From assembly GCF_001941825.1 (NCBI RefSeq), contig NZ_CP019038.1:5952001-6016000 (forward strand): 64,000 nucleotides of DNA, in the 5' to 3' direction. The position numbers and the translations under genes were made by a program. This document shows, piece after piece, positions 56,234 through 64,000 of this stretch. Below the pieces are notes generated by a model. It was not told the origin of the DNA. It did no database searches and was given only the letters and a program-made list of their open reading frames with translations. This stretch comes from Massilia putida. Lineage in GTDB: Bacteria; Pseudomonadota; Gammaproteobacteria; Burkholderiales; Burkholderiaceae_D. Numbering within the stretch: position 1 is the stretch's first letter; every line of letters starts with the position of its first letter.

Positions 56234-56481
56234 GCGGCGACGTCCTCAGCACGGAAAAAAATCATTCTACCTTGCCCGGCAGGCGCCACACTTGTAAATG
56301 AGTATGATGTAACGCACGGCCGGCACGGCGTGTCGTTGTCATTATGCAACGAAACAATGGGTCGAGAGTGGTAGTGGGACTCTAACGTCGACGGCCTGCG
56401 GCGGGGATACGGCCGAGGACCGGCAAATCCTTTAAAATAGCGGATTTCCGCACCAGCCGGTCTGCAATCGAGGAATCCCAC

Positions 56482-57597
56482 ATGCCCATCTCCACCACCC
56501 AGGAAATCGTTGACGAATTGCGCGCCGGGCGCATGGTCATTTTGGTCGACGAGGAAGACCGCGAGAACGAAGGCGACCTGGTGCTCGCCGCCGAACACGT
56601 CACGCCCGAGGCCATCAACTTCATGATCCGCCACGCGCGCGGCCTCGTCTGCCTGACCCTGTCCGAGGAGATCTGCGACCGCCTCGAACTGCCGATGATG
56701 ACGACCCGCAACGGCACGTCGTTCGGCACCAACTTCACCGTCTCGATCGAGGCGGCGGAAGGCGTCACGACGGGCATCTCGGCCGCCGACCGCGCCCGCA
56801 CCATCCAGGTGGCCGTCGCGAAGGATGCGAAGCCGGAAGATCTCGTCCAGCCGGGCCACATCTTCCCGCTGCGCGCCGTCAAGGGCGGCGTGCTGATGCG
56901 CGCCGGTCATACGGAAGCGGGCTGCGACCTGACGGAAATGGCGGGCCTGACCCCGGCGTCCGTCATCTGCGAGATCATCAAGGAAGACGGCACGATGGCG
57001 CGCCTGCCGGACCTGCTGGAATTCGCGCAGGAACACGGCCTCAAGATCGGCACCATTGCCGACCTGATCCACTACCGCAGCCAGAACGAGACGCTCGTCG
57101 AACGCGTGGCGGAGCGTGCGCTGTCGACCGTGCACGGCGAGTTCAAGCTGGTCGCCTTCCGCGACAAGCCGAGCGGCTCGGCGCACCTGGCCCTCGTGCA
57201 CGGCGCGCCGCAGGAAGACCGCGAGACGCTCGTGCGCGTGCACCAGCCCGTGTCCATCCTCGACCTGCTGGACAGCACCTCGACGTCGCACTCGTGGAAT
57301 CTCGCCGCCGCCATGCAGGCCGTGCAGCAGGCGGAAGCGGGCGTCATCGTCCTGCTCGACTGCGCCGAAACGGCCGACGAACTGTTCGCCCAGTTCGAGG
57401 ACAAGCCGGTGCGCCCGGTCGGCCGTGCGTCCAACCTGGACCTGCGCACGTACGGCATCGGCGCGCAGATCCTGCGCCAGCTCGGCGTGCGCAAGATGAA
57501 GCTGCTGGCCAACCCGCGCAAGATGCCGTCCATGGCCGGCTTCGACCTCGAGGTGACGGGCTATTTGGCGAAACCCGGCTGCGAGGTGAGCTCGTAA
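56482..57597 (+). CDS. ribBA: 3,4-dihydroxy-2-butanone-4-phosphate synthase fused to a degenerate GTP cyclohydrolase II domain
   Basis: 371 residues. Residues 1-205 are an intact RibB domain (VDEEDRENEGDLVLAAE, FMIRHARGLVCL, MRAGHTEAGCDL). The second half keeps the cyclohydrolase fold and end (RTYGIGAQILRQLGVRKMKL) but the zinc region, normally with three Cys after VRVHSEC, reads VRVHQPVSILDLLDSTS, without those Cys. Only the RibB reaction is therefore expected, the RibBX type known from other proteobacteria. ribH follows after 67 bp, then nusB. Confidence 0.93.
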   Translation: MPISTTQEIVDELRAGRMVILVDEEDRENEGDLVLAAEHVTPEAINFMIRHARGLVCLTLSEEICDRLELPMMTTRNGTSFGTNFTVSIEAAEGVTTGISAADRARTIQVAVAKDAKPEDLVQPGHIFPLRAVKGGVLMRAGHTEAGCDLTEMAGLTPASVICEIIKEDGTMARLPDLLEFAQEHGLKIGTIADLIHYRSQNETLVERVAERALSTVHGEFKLVAFRDKPSGSAHLALVHGAPQEDRETLVRVHQPVSILDLLDSTSTSHSWNLAAAMQAVQQAEAGVIVLLDCAETADELFAQFEDKPVRPVGRASNLDLRTYGIGAQILRQLGVRKMKLLANPRKMPSMAGFDLEVTGYLAKPGCEVSS

Positions 57598-57664
57598 TGA
57601 GCAGGCATAACGCGGTACCATTGACCCATTAATTCACGAAACAAAGAGAACAAGAGGCATAGCC

Positions 57665-58144
57665 ATGACGGTAGGAACTTTTGAAAGCAATATGGCAGGT
57701 GAAGGCCTGCGCATCGGTATCGTGCAGGCACGTTTCAATGCCGATGTCGGCCATGGCCTGCTGTCGGCATGCCTGGCTGAACTGAAACATCTCGGCGTCG
57801 CCGATGAAGACATCCTGCACGTGACCGTCCCGGGCGCGCTGGAAATCCCGCTGGCCCTGCAGAAGATGGCCGAGACGCAGCAATTCGATGCGCTGATCGC
57901 GCTGGGCGCCGTCATCCGTGGCGAAACGTACCACTTCGAACTCGTGTCGAACGAGTCGGGCGCCGGCATCACCCGCATCGGCCTGGATTACGGCATGCCG
58001 ATCGCCAACGCCGTGCTGACCACCGAGAACGACGAGCAGGCGGAAGCCCGCATGGCCGAGAAGGGCACGGACGCGGCACGCGTCGCGGTCGAGATGGCCA
58101 ACCTGCTGCTGGGCCTCGAAGAGCTGCAGGCCGAAGAAGAGTAA
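57665..58144 (+). CDS. ribH: 6,7-dimethyl-8-ribityllumazine synthase
   Basis: 159 residues. [14 protein letters not shown] binds the substrate and the catalytic His is in [23 protein letters not shown] and [17 protein letters not shown] are conserved. It joins the RibB product to the RibD-derived pyrimidine. It lies between ribBA and nusB, the standard order. Confidence 0.97.
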   Translation: MTVGTFESNMAGEGLRIGIVQARFNADVGHGLLSACLAELKHLGVADEDILHVTVPGALEIPLALQKMAETQQFDALIALGAVIRGETYHFELVSNESGAGITRIGLDYGMPIANAVLTTENDEQAEARMAEKGTDAARVAVEMANLLLGLEELQAEEE

Positions 58145-58172
58145 AGAAAAGTAGGATTCACCGAGTAAAACC

Positions 58173-58643
58173 ATGACTGACAAGACTTTGCACGCCAACC
58201 CCAACAAGAACCGCACGCCGCGGCACCGCGCGCGCGAGTTTGCGCTCCAGGGGCTGTATCAGTGGCTGCTGAACAATGAGCCGGCCGCTACGGTCATCGC
58301 CAACATCCGCAGCGCCCACGGCTTCGACAAGGCCGACGGCGAGTACTTCACGGAGCTGCTGAACGGTGCGATCGCCCAGTCGGTGGAACTGCGCGAGGTG
58401 ATCGCCCCGACCGTCGACCGTCCGATCGCGGAACTGTCGCCGATCGAACATGCCGTGCTGTTGCTCGGCGCGTACGAGCTGAAGAACCAGATCGAGATCC
58501 CGTACCGCGTCGTGATCAACGAAGCGGTGGAGCTGGCCAAGTCGTTCGGCGGTATCGACGGTCACAAGTACGTGAACGGCGTGCTGGACCGTCTGGCCGG
58601 CAAGATGCGTCCGGACGAGGTGGCGGCGGACGCGCGGCGCTGA
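58173..58643 (+). CDS. nusB: Transcription antitermination factor NusB
   Basis: 156 residues. RHRAREFALQGLYQWL at the N-terminus, and the ELSPIEHAVLLLGAYEL...IPYRVVINEAVELAKSFGGIDGHKYVNGVLDRLA core is the NusB signature. It binds boxA RNA with S10 during rRNA transcription. Last gene of the ribBA-ribH-nusB operon, ended by a strong terminator 29 bp on. Confidence 0.97.
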   Translation: MTDKTLHANPNKNRTPRHRAREFALQGLYQWLLNNEPAATVIANIRSAHGFDKADGEYFTELLNGAIAQSVELREVIAPTVDRPIAELSPIEHAVLLLGAYELKNQIEIPYRVVINEAVELAKSFGGIDGHKYVNGVLDRLAGKMRPDEVAADARR

Positions 58644-58672
58644 GTCGTTTCCTGCTAGATATATATGAGAAG

Positions 58673-58704
58673 GCCGTCCCGGGGAACCGGGGCGGCTTTT
58701 TTTT
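58673..58704 (+). terminator. Rho-independent terminator of ribBA-ribH-nusB
   Basis: GCCGTCCCGG / CCGGGGCGGC (one wobble) with loop GGAA, followed by eight T (58697-58704). Confidence 0.93.
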
Positions 58705-58708
58705 GCGC

Positions 58709-58773
58709 GTTTGCGGCACGCTGCTTAGTTTGCGGCACGCTGCTTAAAAACGTCATTCCCGCCTTCGCGGGAA
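58709..58773. repeat. 19-bp direct repeat plus an isolated composite-repeat end
   Basis: GTTTGCGGCACGCTGCTTA occurs twice in exact tandem (58709-58727 and 58728-58746). Directly after it, CGTCATTCCCGCCTTCGCGG (from 58751) is one terminal end of the composite repeat found at 3482, 12793 and 17377, here without the rest. The segment lies between nusB's terminator and the convergent transglycosylase. Confidence 0.75.
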
Positions 58774-58843
58774 AGACAGGCCAAAAAAGAAAGCCACCGC
58801 CAGCTCTCGCCGACAGTGGCTTTCGACCAGGAAAGGGTAAGAC

Positions 58844-59767
58844 TCAGAGCCCGGCGACCGTCTCGCCGCTCTGGTTGCCGCCGTGGGCCGCGTCGACCGC
58901 AGCGTTGTCCGGCTTGGCCGGTGCGCCGACCGACTTCTGGGCCAGCGTCGTGCTCGGCGTCGGTGCGGACGCCGGCGGGAAGTAGATCGGCACGTTCTTG
59001 CCGCTCGCGACCTGTTTCAGGCGTTTGTACTCGGTCAGGACCTTGGAGCCGTAGCCCGAGTCGTCATCGGCCGCGCCGGCGCCGACATAGCTCTTCAGGG
59101 CGCCTTCGACCGAGCCGGTGCGGTTCACGTAATCCTTCAGGATCAGGGCGCCGACACGGATGTTGGCGACCGGATTCAGGGCAGCCTGCGAGCCGCCGAC
59201 TTCCTCGAACTTGTCGCTGTGGACCTTGGACATCACCTGCATCAGGCCCTGCGCGCCCATCGGGCTTTCCGCGAACGGATTCAGGCCCGACTCGATGGCC
59301 ATCACGGCCAGGATCAGCAGGGGGTCCAGCTTGATCTCGTGCGCCGTGCTGTAGGCGGTCGAGACGAGCATGTTGGCGGCGTCGCCGGCCACGCGGTAGC
59401 GGCGCGACAGCCAGTCCGTCACGTACTTCTGCTGCCGGGTCGGGCGGTTCTGCGCCTTGTCGTCGCCATTGCCGATTTCGACGGCGTCGGCGCCGTGTGC
59501 GGCCACGAGCTGGATCGACGCATTGGCTGCGACCGGCGCGGGTGCGCTCTGGTGCGGGCTCAGGAAATCCGACACCCGTTTCGCAAACTCGGGGCGGCTG
59601 TACAGCAGGGCAATCATTGCTACTGCGGAAAGACCGAATACGGTCAAGGTATGTTGCGCGGTGGTCAATACACCACGTGCCGCTTTGATCACGGAAGACC
59701 ACGTGACTGGCTGGCTGGCCATCTGTTGGACGAGCCTTGCGCTCGTGCCGATGAAGCGATGGATCAT
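58844..59767 (-). CDS. Membrane-anchored SLT lytic transglycosylase
   Basis: 307 residues. One N-terminal membrane helix (TLTVFGLSAVAMIALLYS, about 40-57), a variable linker, then an SLT domain with the catalytic Glu in ILAVMAIESGLNPFAESPMG and AQGLMQVM, followed by NIRVGALILKDYV and a Pro/Ala-rich tail. It cleaves peptidoglycan glycan strands at the inner-membrane surface. ATG 59767 with AGGAGA is chosen over a longer frame from 59944. The gene is monocistronic. Confidence 0.88.
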   Translation of the reverse strand: MIHRFIGTSARLVQQMASQPVTWSSVIKAARGVLTTAQHTLTVFGLSAVAMIALLYSRPEFAKRVSDFLSPHQSAPAPVAANASIQLVAAHGADAVEIGNGDDKAQNRPTRQQKYVTDWLSRRYRVAGDAANMLVSTAYSTAHEIKLDPLLILAVMAIESGLNPFAESPMGAQGLMQVMSKVHSDKFEEVGGSQAALNPVANIRVGALILKDYVNRTGSVEGALKSYVGAGAADDDSGYGSKVLTEYKRLKQVASGKNVPIYFPPASAPTPSTTLAQKSVGAPAKPDNAAVDAAHGGNQSGETVAGL

Positions 59768-60237
59768 CGTCTCTCCTTTGTCGCGGAAAAAGCAGTCCCG
59801 GCGCAGCGCGTAAGCGCAGCGTTTGAGCGTACTCATGCCGTGCATCAGAAAACCGTCCGTCGCCGCCCGTAGCGGTCGAGGAACGCCGTCATTGCTTGCT
59901 TCAGCTGGGCAGCGCTGCAGTGGAGGCGCCCAGTAGCTAAACAACTGTCTCGGGGTTGGTTGGGCAGACGCCCAGTGAAAACACTCCTAAAATGTCGCTG
60001 GGGCCCCGACCCCGTGAAAGAATGAGACCGGCTAGAATCACGTCCTGGACGGGCCTGTCTCACTTGATACGGCGGATTGTAGAAGCTGGTTTATATCAAG
60101 TCAATACTAGCACTTTCGAATTCTATAACTTTTATATCTAAAGATTGTCTCCATACTCATCAATTCTTTGCTAAATCAATCACTTGTCGTCGATTTTTAG
60201 CGCACCTCAAAAGATGTAAAAAAGAATTAAAAATTCA
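59768..60237. other. Gene-free region upstream of ubiD, AT-rich in its right half
   Basis: From about 60070 the base composition drops to roughly one-third GC, in sharp contrast with the surroundings, and the shift continues into the first codons of ubiD. An inverted repeat ACTTGATA...TATCAAGT (60062-60069 and 60094-60101) frames a 24-bp spacer. A promoter for ubiD probably lies here, but no -35/-10 pair stands out. No open frame, RNA or repeat family was recognised. Confidence 0.5.
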
Positions 60238-61737
60238 ATGAACTATTCTGACTTACGAGATTTCATTGCTAAGTTGCAAGAAATCGATGACTTCAAGCTC
60301 GTATCGGCGCCTATTTCACCCAATCTTGAAATGACGGAGGTGTGCGACCGCACGTTGCGCGCCGGCGGGCCTGCCTTGCTGTTCGAAAAGCCGGTCGGAC
60401 CCGACGGCAAGCCCTATGCCATCCCCGTGCTGGCCAACCTGTTCGGCACGCCGCGGCGCGTGGCGCTGGGCATGGGGGCGGACGACGTCAGCGAGCTGCG
60501 CAAGATCGGCCACGTGCTGGCGCGCCTCAAGGAGCCGGAACCGCCCAAGGGGTTCCGGGACATCATGGACCTCGGCTCGCTCGTCAAGGCCGTGTGGGAC
60601 ATGGCGCCGAAGGAAGTGAAGGGCGCCCCGTGCCAGGAAATCGTCTGGGAAGGCCAGGACGTGGATCTCGCCCGCCTGCCGGTCCAGCATTGCTGGCCGG
60701 GCGATGTCGCGCCGCTGATCACCTGGGGTCTCGTCATCACGAAAGGGCCGAACAAGAAGCGCCAGAACCTGGGCATCTACCGCCAGCAGGTGCTGGGGCC
60801 GAACAAGGTCATCATGCGCTGGCTCGCGCACCGCGGCGGCGCGCTCGATTTCCGCGAACATTGCATCGCCAATCCCGGCAAGCCGTACCCGGTGGCGGTG
60901 GCGCTGGGCGCCGATCCGGCCACGATCCTCGGCGCCGTGACGCCCGTGCCGGACACGCTGTCCGAATACCAGTTCGCCGGGCTGCTGCGCGGCCAGCGGA
61001 CCGTCCTGACGAAGGCCATCGGCAGCGAGTTGCGGGTGCCGGCGTCGGCCGAGATCGTGCTCGAGGGGCATATCTATCCGGACGAGAGCCATCCGACCGG
61101 CTTCGAGCACGCGCTGGAAGGGCCGTACGGCGACCATACCGGCTATTACAACGAGCAGGACTGGTTCCCCGTGTTCACCATCGACCGCATCACGATGCGG
61201 CGCGATCCGATCTACCACTCGACCTACACGGGCAAGCCGCCCGACGAGCCGGCCGTGCTGGGCGTGGCGCTGAACGAAGTGTTCGTGCCGCTGCTGCAGA
61301 AACAGTTCACGGAGATCACCGACTTCTACCTGCCGCCGGAAGGCTGCAGCTACCGCATGGCCGTCGTGCAGATGAAGAAGCAGTACGCCGGCCACGCCAA
61401 GCGCGTGATGTTCGGCGTATGGAGCTTCCTGCGCCAGTTCATGTACACGAAATTCATCGTCGTCGTGGACGAGGACGTCGACGTGCGCGACTGGAAGGAA
61501 GTGATCTGGGCCATCACGACGCGCGTGGACCCGACCCGCGACACCGTCATGGTCGACAACACCCCGATCGACTACCTCGACTTCGCGTCGCCGATCAGCG
61601 GCCTGGGCAGCAAGATGGGTATCGATGCGACCAATAAATGGCCGGGCGAGACGAACCGCGAGTGGGGCACGCCCATCGTCATGACGCCGGAAGTGAAGGC
61701 GCGCGTGGACGGGATCTGGGGCCAGCTCGGCTTGTGA
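60238..61737 (+). CDS. ubiD: 4-hydroxy-3-polyprenylbenzoate decarboxylase UbiD
   Basis: 499 residues. Decarboxylase of ubiquinone synthesis that uses prenylated FMN made by Ubi[17 protein letters not shown] and [16 protein letters not shown] open the protein as in E. coli; [17 protein letters not shown] and the [15 protein letters not shown] active-site region are intact. The start at 60238 matches the family although it lacks a good ribosome site. The first 30 codons are AT-rich (many NNA/NNT), then usage changes to the GC-rich style of the genome. No other ubi gene adjoins. Confidence 0.96.
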   Translation: MNYSDLRDFIAKLQEIDDFKLVSAPISPNLEMTEVCDRTLRAGGPALLFEKPVGPDGKPYAIPVLANLFGTPRRVALGMGADDVSELRKIGHVLARLKEPEPPKGFRDIMDLGSLVKAVWDMAPKEVKGAPCQEIVWEGQDVDLARLPVQHCWPGDVAPLITWGLVITKGPNKKRQNLGIYRQQVLGPNKVIMRWLAHRGGALDFREHCIANPGKPYPVAVALGADPATILGAVTPVPDTLSEYQFAGLLRGQRTVLTKAIGSELRVPASAEIVLEGHIYPDESHPTGFEHALEGPYGDHTGYYNEQDWFPVFTIDRITMRRDPIYHSTYTGKPPDEPAVLGVALNEVFVPLLQKQFTEITDFYLPPEGCSYRMAVVQMKKQYAGHAKRVMFGVWSFLRQFMYTKFIVVVDEDVDVRDWKEVIWAITTRVDPTRDTVMVDNTPIDYLDFASPISGLGSKMGIDATNKWPGETNREWGTPIVMTPEVKARVDGIWGQLGL

Positions 61738-61815
61738 TGTCCGATCGATGCAACCGGATGCGCGCGCATTCTATATAGGTATGCGCGCCGCGTCCGCCTC
61801 GTGGACCATCGCGGT

Positions 61816-61844
61816 TTGCCCGCGTGCTTGTTACCGGTTATAAT
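61816..61844 (+). promoter_or_regulatory. Promoter of the SRP RNA gene
   Basis: TTGCCC (61816-61821), 17-nt spacer, perfect TATAAT (61839-61844). The predicted start, 7 nt on, coincides with the 5' end of the folded RNA. Confidence 0.85.
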
Positions 61845-61850
61845 GCGAGC

Positions 61851-61948
61851 TGGCGGGCCCCTGCGCATTGTGGCATGGTTTACCTGGTCAGGTCGGGAAC
61901 GAAGCAGCCAAAGCCGTTCACCGCAAGTGCCGCAGATCAGGCTCGCCT
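61851..61948 (+). ncRNA. ffs: Signal recognition particle RNA (4.5S)
   Basis: The conserved domain IV reads GGTCAGGTCGGGAACGAAGC followed by AGCC, the Ffh-binding symmetric and asymmetric loops. The closing helix pairs GGCGGGCC (61852-61859) with GGCTCGCC (61940-61947), and CTGCG with CGCAG further in. The length of about 98 nt fits a bacterial small SRP RNA. It lies near dnaX, as in related genomes. No T-run terminator follows; the convergent gene ends 11 bp later. Confidence 0.95.
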
Positions 61949-61958
61949 ACTCCTCATT

Positions 61959-62630
61959 TCAGTCGTCGATTTCCGCTTCGAGCGGGCGCGCCGACAATTC
62001 CACCAGCGGGTTTTCCTTCAGCATATCCTCGTCGAGCTTGAGCCTGACATGGTTCCTGGCATCGCTGGCGTAGCGCTTGTCGCCGTTGGCGGCCTTGATG
62101 GTCAGCTGGGCCGGCTTGTCGAATTTGAAGATCACCGACTTCAGCGTGGGCACGAACAGGCTCAGCGTACCGGCGACCTTGCCGATCGCGGCATTGGTCT
62201 GGCGGATGGCGCCCATCACGGCTGCGTAGCGCCACTGCGTTGTCTCGGGCAGCACGGCGCCGAGATCGAAACCCATTCGCATCTTTTCGCCCTTGGGCAG
62301 GCTTGTCCAGATTTGCGCATCGTGCGCCAGCCACTGCTGGTTGAGCACCATGCGCGCGCGTCCGCTTGCATCGAGCGGCAAGGGCGTCCGGCTGGCACCG
62401 TCCACGACGACCAGTCCCGCATCCAGCGGCGAGATCGCCTTGTTCACCGGCACCAGCTTGGCGTACAAGATGACCTTGTCGCGCTCGGCCTGGGGCAGGG
62501 CGTCGAACTTGTCCAGCTTGATGGTGTCGACCAGTTTGCGGTACGGGAGCCATTCGCGTTCGGCCGCATGGCCCGGCAACGCGAGCAGCAGGGAAGTCAA
62601 GAGCAGCGGCATGCACAGTGAGGTTTTCAT
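61959..62630 (-). CDS. Secreted protein of unknown function (DUF2987-like)
   Basis: 223 residues with a signal peptide (MPLLLTSLLLALPGHA), so periplasmic. The mature part begins EREWLPYRKLVDTIKLDKFDALP and contains VVDGASRTPLPLDASGRARM. The start resembles what I recall of the DUF2987 family, but that is a weak match and no catalytic motif is visible. The ATG at 62630 with AGGAAAA is preferred to a start eight codons earlier. It is divergent from dnaX and convergent with ffs. Confidence 0.65.
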   Translation of the reverse strand: MKTSLCMPLLLTSLLLALPGHAAEREWLPYRKLVDTIKLDKFDALPQAERDKVILYAKLVPVNKAISPLDAGLVVVDGASRTPLPLDASGRARMVLNQQWLAHDAQIWTSLPKGEKMRMGFDLGAVLPETTQWRYAAVMGAIRQTNAAIGKVAGTLSLFVPTLKSVIFKFDKPAQLTIKAANGDKRYASDARNHVRLKLDEDMLKENPLVELSARPLEAEIDD

Positions 62631-62724
62631 TTTTCCTAATTGAAAGAAAAGCATCAGTGTAGGGGAATTCCCGACGAGCGTCTAATGTTGCCGCGCCTAG
62701 CCCGGTCTACGGTAAAATCCCGGT

Positions 62725-64000
62725 ATGTCCTATCAAGTCCTCGCCCGCAAATACCGTCCCCGGAACTTTGAAACGCTGGTTGGCCAGGAGCACGTCGTCC
62801 GTGCGCTGACCCATGCCTTGCGTACCGGACGGCTGCACCACGCCTATCTGTTCACCGGCACGCGCGGGGTGGGCAAGACCACGCTGTCGCGCATTCTGGC
62901 CAAGTCGCTCAACTGCATCGGGCCGGACGGGCAAGGCGGCATCACGGCGGCGCCGTGCGGCCAGTGCGAACCGTGCCGCGCCATCGACGCCGGCCGCTTC
63001 GTCGACTACGTCGAGATGGACGCGGCGTCGAACCGCGGCGTCGACGAGATGGCCCAGCTGCTGGAACAGGCGGTCTACGCGCCGAGCAATGCGCGCTTCA
63101 AGGTCTATATGATCGACGAGGTGCACATGCTGACGAACCACGCCTTCAACGCGATGCTGAAGACGCTGGAGGAGCCGCCCGAGCACGTGAAATTCATCCT
63201 CGCGACGACGGACCCGCAAAAGATTCCCGTGACGGTGCTGTCGCGCTGCCTGCAGTTCAACCTGAAACAGATGCCGCCCGGTCACATCGTGGGCCACCTG
63301 GAAAACATCCTCGGCCAGGAAGGCGTGACGTTCGAGCAGCCCGCGCTGCGCCTGCTCGCGCAGGGCGCGCACGGTTCGATGCGCGACGCGTTGTCGCTGA
63401 CCGACCAGGCCATCGCCTATGCGGCCGGCGCCGTCACGCTCGACGCCGTGCAGGGCATGCTGGGCGCACTCGACCAGTCCTATCTGGTGCGCCTGCTCGA
63501 CGCGCTGGCCAACGAGGACGGCGCGGATTTGATGGCCGTCGCGGACGAGATGGCCAGCCGCAGCCTGTCGTACAACGGCGCCTTGCAGGACCTGGGCACC
63601 TTGCTGCACCGGATCGCATTGGCGCAGACCGTGCCTGTCGCGCTGCCGGACGACTTGCCGGAACTGGCCGACATCCAGCGCCTGGCGACGCAATTCGATC
63701 CGCAGGAAGTGCAGCTGTATTACCAGATCGCCGTGCACGGGCGTAACGAGATCGGCCTCGCGCCGGACGAGTACGCGGGTTTCACGATGACCCTGCTGCG
63801 CATGCTGGCGTTCCGCCCGGGACAGGGCGGGGCCGAGCAGGCCGCCGCGCCCGCGCCCGCCGCGCTGGCACGATCGATGCCGCAGGCGGCACCGGCGCGC
63901 CCGGCCGCTGCGGCCGCCGCGCCGGCGGCCCCGGCCGCGGCTGCGCGTCCGGCGGGACCGGCGCCAGCGGCGCATACGCCCGCACCGGCCGCGTCACCGT
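62725..64000 (+). CDS. dnaX: DNA polymerase III subunits gamma and tau, N-terminal part
   Basis: The open frame from ATG 62725 runs to the window end (425 codons). MSYQVLARKYRPRNFETLVGQEHVV, the P-loop GTRGVGKTT, a four-Cys zinc module ending CGQCEPC, the Walker B IDEVHM and the sensor SRCLQF define the clamp-loader ATPase. After about residue 365 it becomes Ala/Pro-rich, the linker to the tau-specific domains. A TAAAAT hexamer ends 6 nt before the ATG and there is no ribosome site, which suggests a leaderless mRNA. Whether a gamma frameshift signal exists cannot be seen here. Confidence 0.95.
   Translation, partial: MSYQVLARKYRPRNFETLVGQEHVVRALTHALRTGRLHHAYLFTGTRGVGKTTLSRILAKSLNCIGPDGQGGITAAPCGQCEPCRAIDAGRFVDYVEMDAASNRGVDEMAQLLEQAVYAPSNARFKVYMIDEVHMLTNHAFNAMLKTLEEPPEHVKFILATTDPQKIPVTVLSRCLQFNLKQMPPGHIVGHLENILGQEGVTFEQPALRLLAQGAHGSMRDALSLTDQAIAYAAGAVTLDAVQGMLGALDQSYLVRLLDALANEDGADLMAVADEMASRSLSYNGALQDLGTLLHRIALAQTVPVALPDDLPELADIQRLATQFDPQEVQLYYQIAVHGRNEIGLAPDEYAGFTMTLLRMLAFRPGQGGAEQAAAPAPAALARSMPQAAPARPAAAAAAPAAPAAAARPAGPAPAAHTPAPAASP

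Noticed and set aside
56260..56481. FMN riboswitch before ribBA
   Set aside because: The conserved AGGGC..GGGGTGAAA..CCCAC.GGCGGT pattern was looked for and not found here, nor before ribD or ribE.

Overview
The window is GC-rich DNA with densely packed genes and the gene content of a betaproteobacterium, most likely Oxalobacteraceae (Massilia-like). Pointers are the order ybgC-tolQRAB-pal-cpoB next to a tRNA-Lys, glyA-nrdR followed by minor pilins and ribDE, ribBA-ribH-nusB, ffs beside dnaX, a PEP-CTERM protein, and scattered short palindromic intergenic repeats. The assignment rests on gene order and protein character only. No phage, plasmid, transposase or CRISPR array was seen.

Left part (1-17.3 kb): start of an M48 peptidase, orn, a hybrid sensor kinase, a periplasmic metallo-beta-lactamase-fold hydrolase, a MarR regulator in an operon with a ClC transporter and divergent from an HPP-CBS membrane protein, a UPF0149/SEC-C protein, the kinase SrkA, an 871-residue Ala/Glu/Arg-rich coiled-coil protein, a flavin-dependent halogenase homologue, a small membrane protein, a TerD/DUF475 pair and a divergent-PAP2 protein.

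Middle (17.3-37.4 kb): an RND efflux adaptor and permease behind a promoter that overlaps a 16-bp palindrome, a Gly/Thr-rich lipoprotein, NAD(P)H-hydrate dehydratase, a histidine phosphatase, a HAF-repeat PEP-CTERM protein, an L-cystine symporter, the alpha-2-macroglobulin/PBP1C pair, a cytosolic 5'-nucleotidase, a small lytic transglycosylase and tRNA-Lys(TTT).

Right part (37.4-64 kb): the Tol-Pal cell-envelope operon, whose last gene cpoB carries a one-base frameshift; ydfG; glyA preceded by a ZTP (pfl) riboswitch; nrdR; an overlapping minor-pilin operon (pilV-pilW-pilX-pilE-fimT); ribD-ribE; S9 and M16 peptidases; ribBA (with a degenerate cyclohydrolase half), ribH and nusB; a membrane-anchored lytic transglycosylase; ubiD with an unusually AT-rich 5' end; the SRP RNA gene; a secreted protein of unknown function; and the start of dnaX.

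Two families of non-coding repeats recur between genes. One is a composite element of about 150-170 bp with CGTCATTCCCGCG-type inverted ends (three copies and one isolated end). The other is built on palindromic GGGGTCAGA/TCTGACCCC modules and appears in three different architectures. Riboflavin genes sit in two blocks that together encode ribD, ribE, ribB and ribH; no working GTP cyclohydrolase II is visible in the window.
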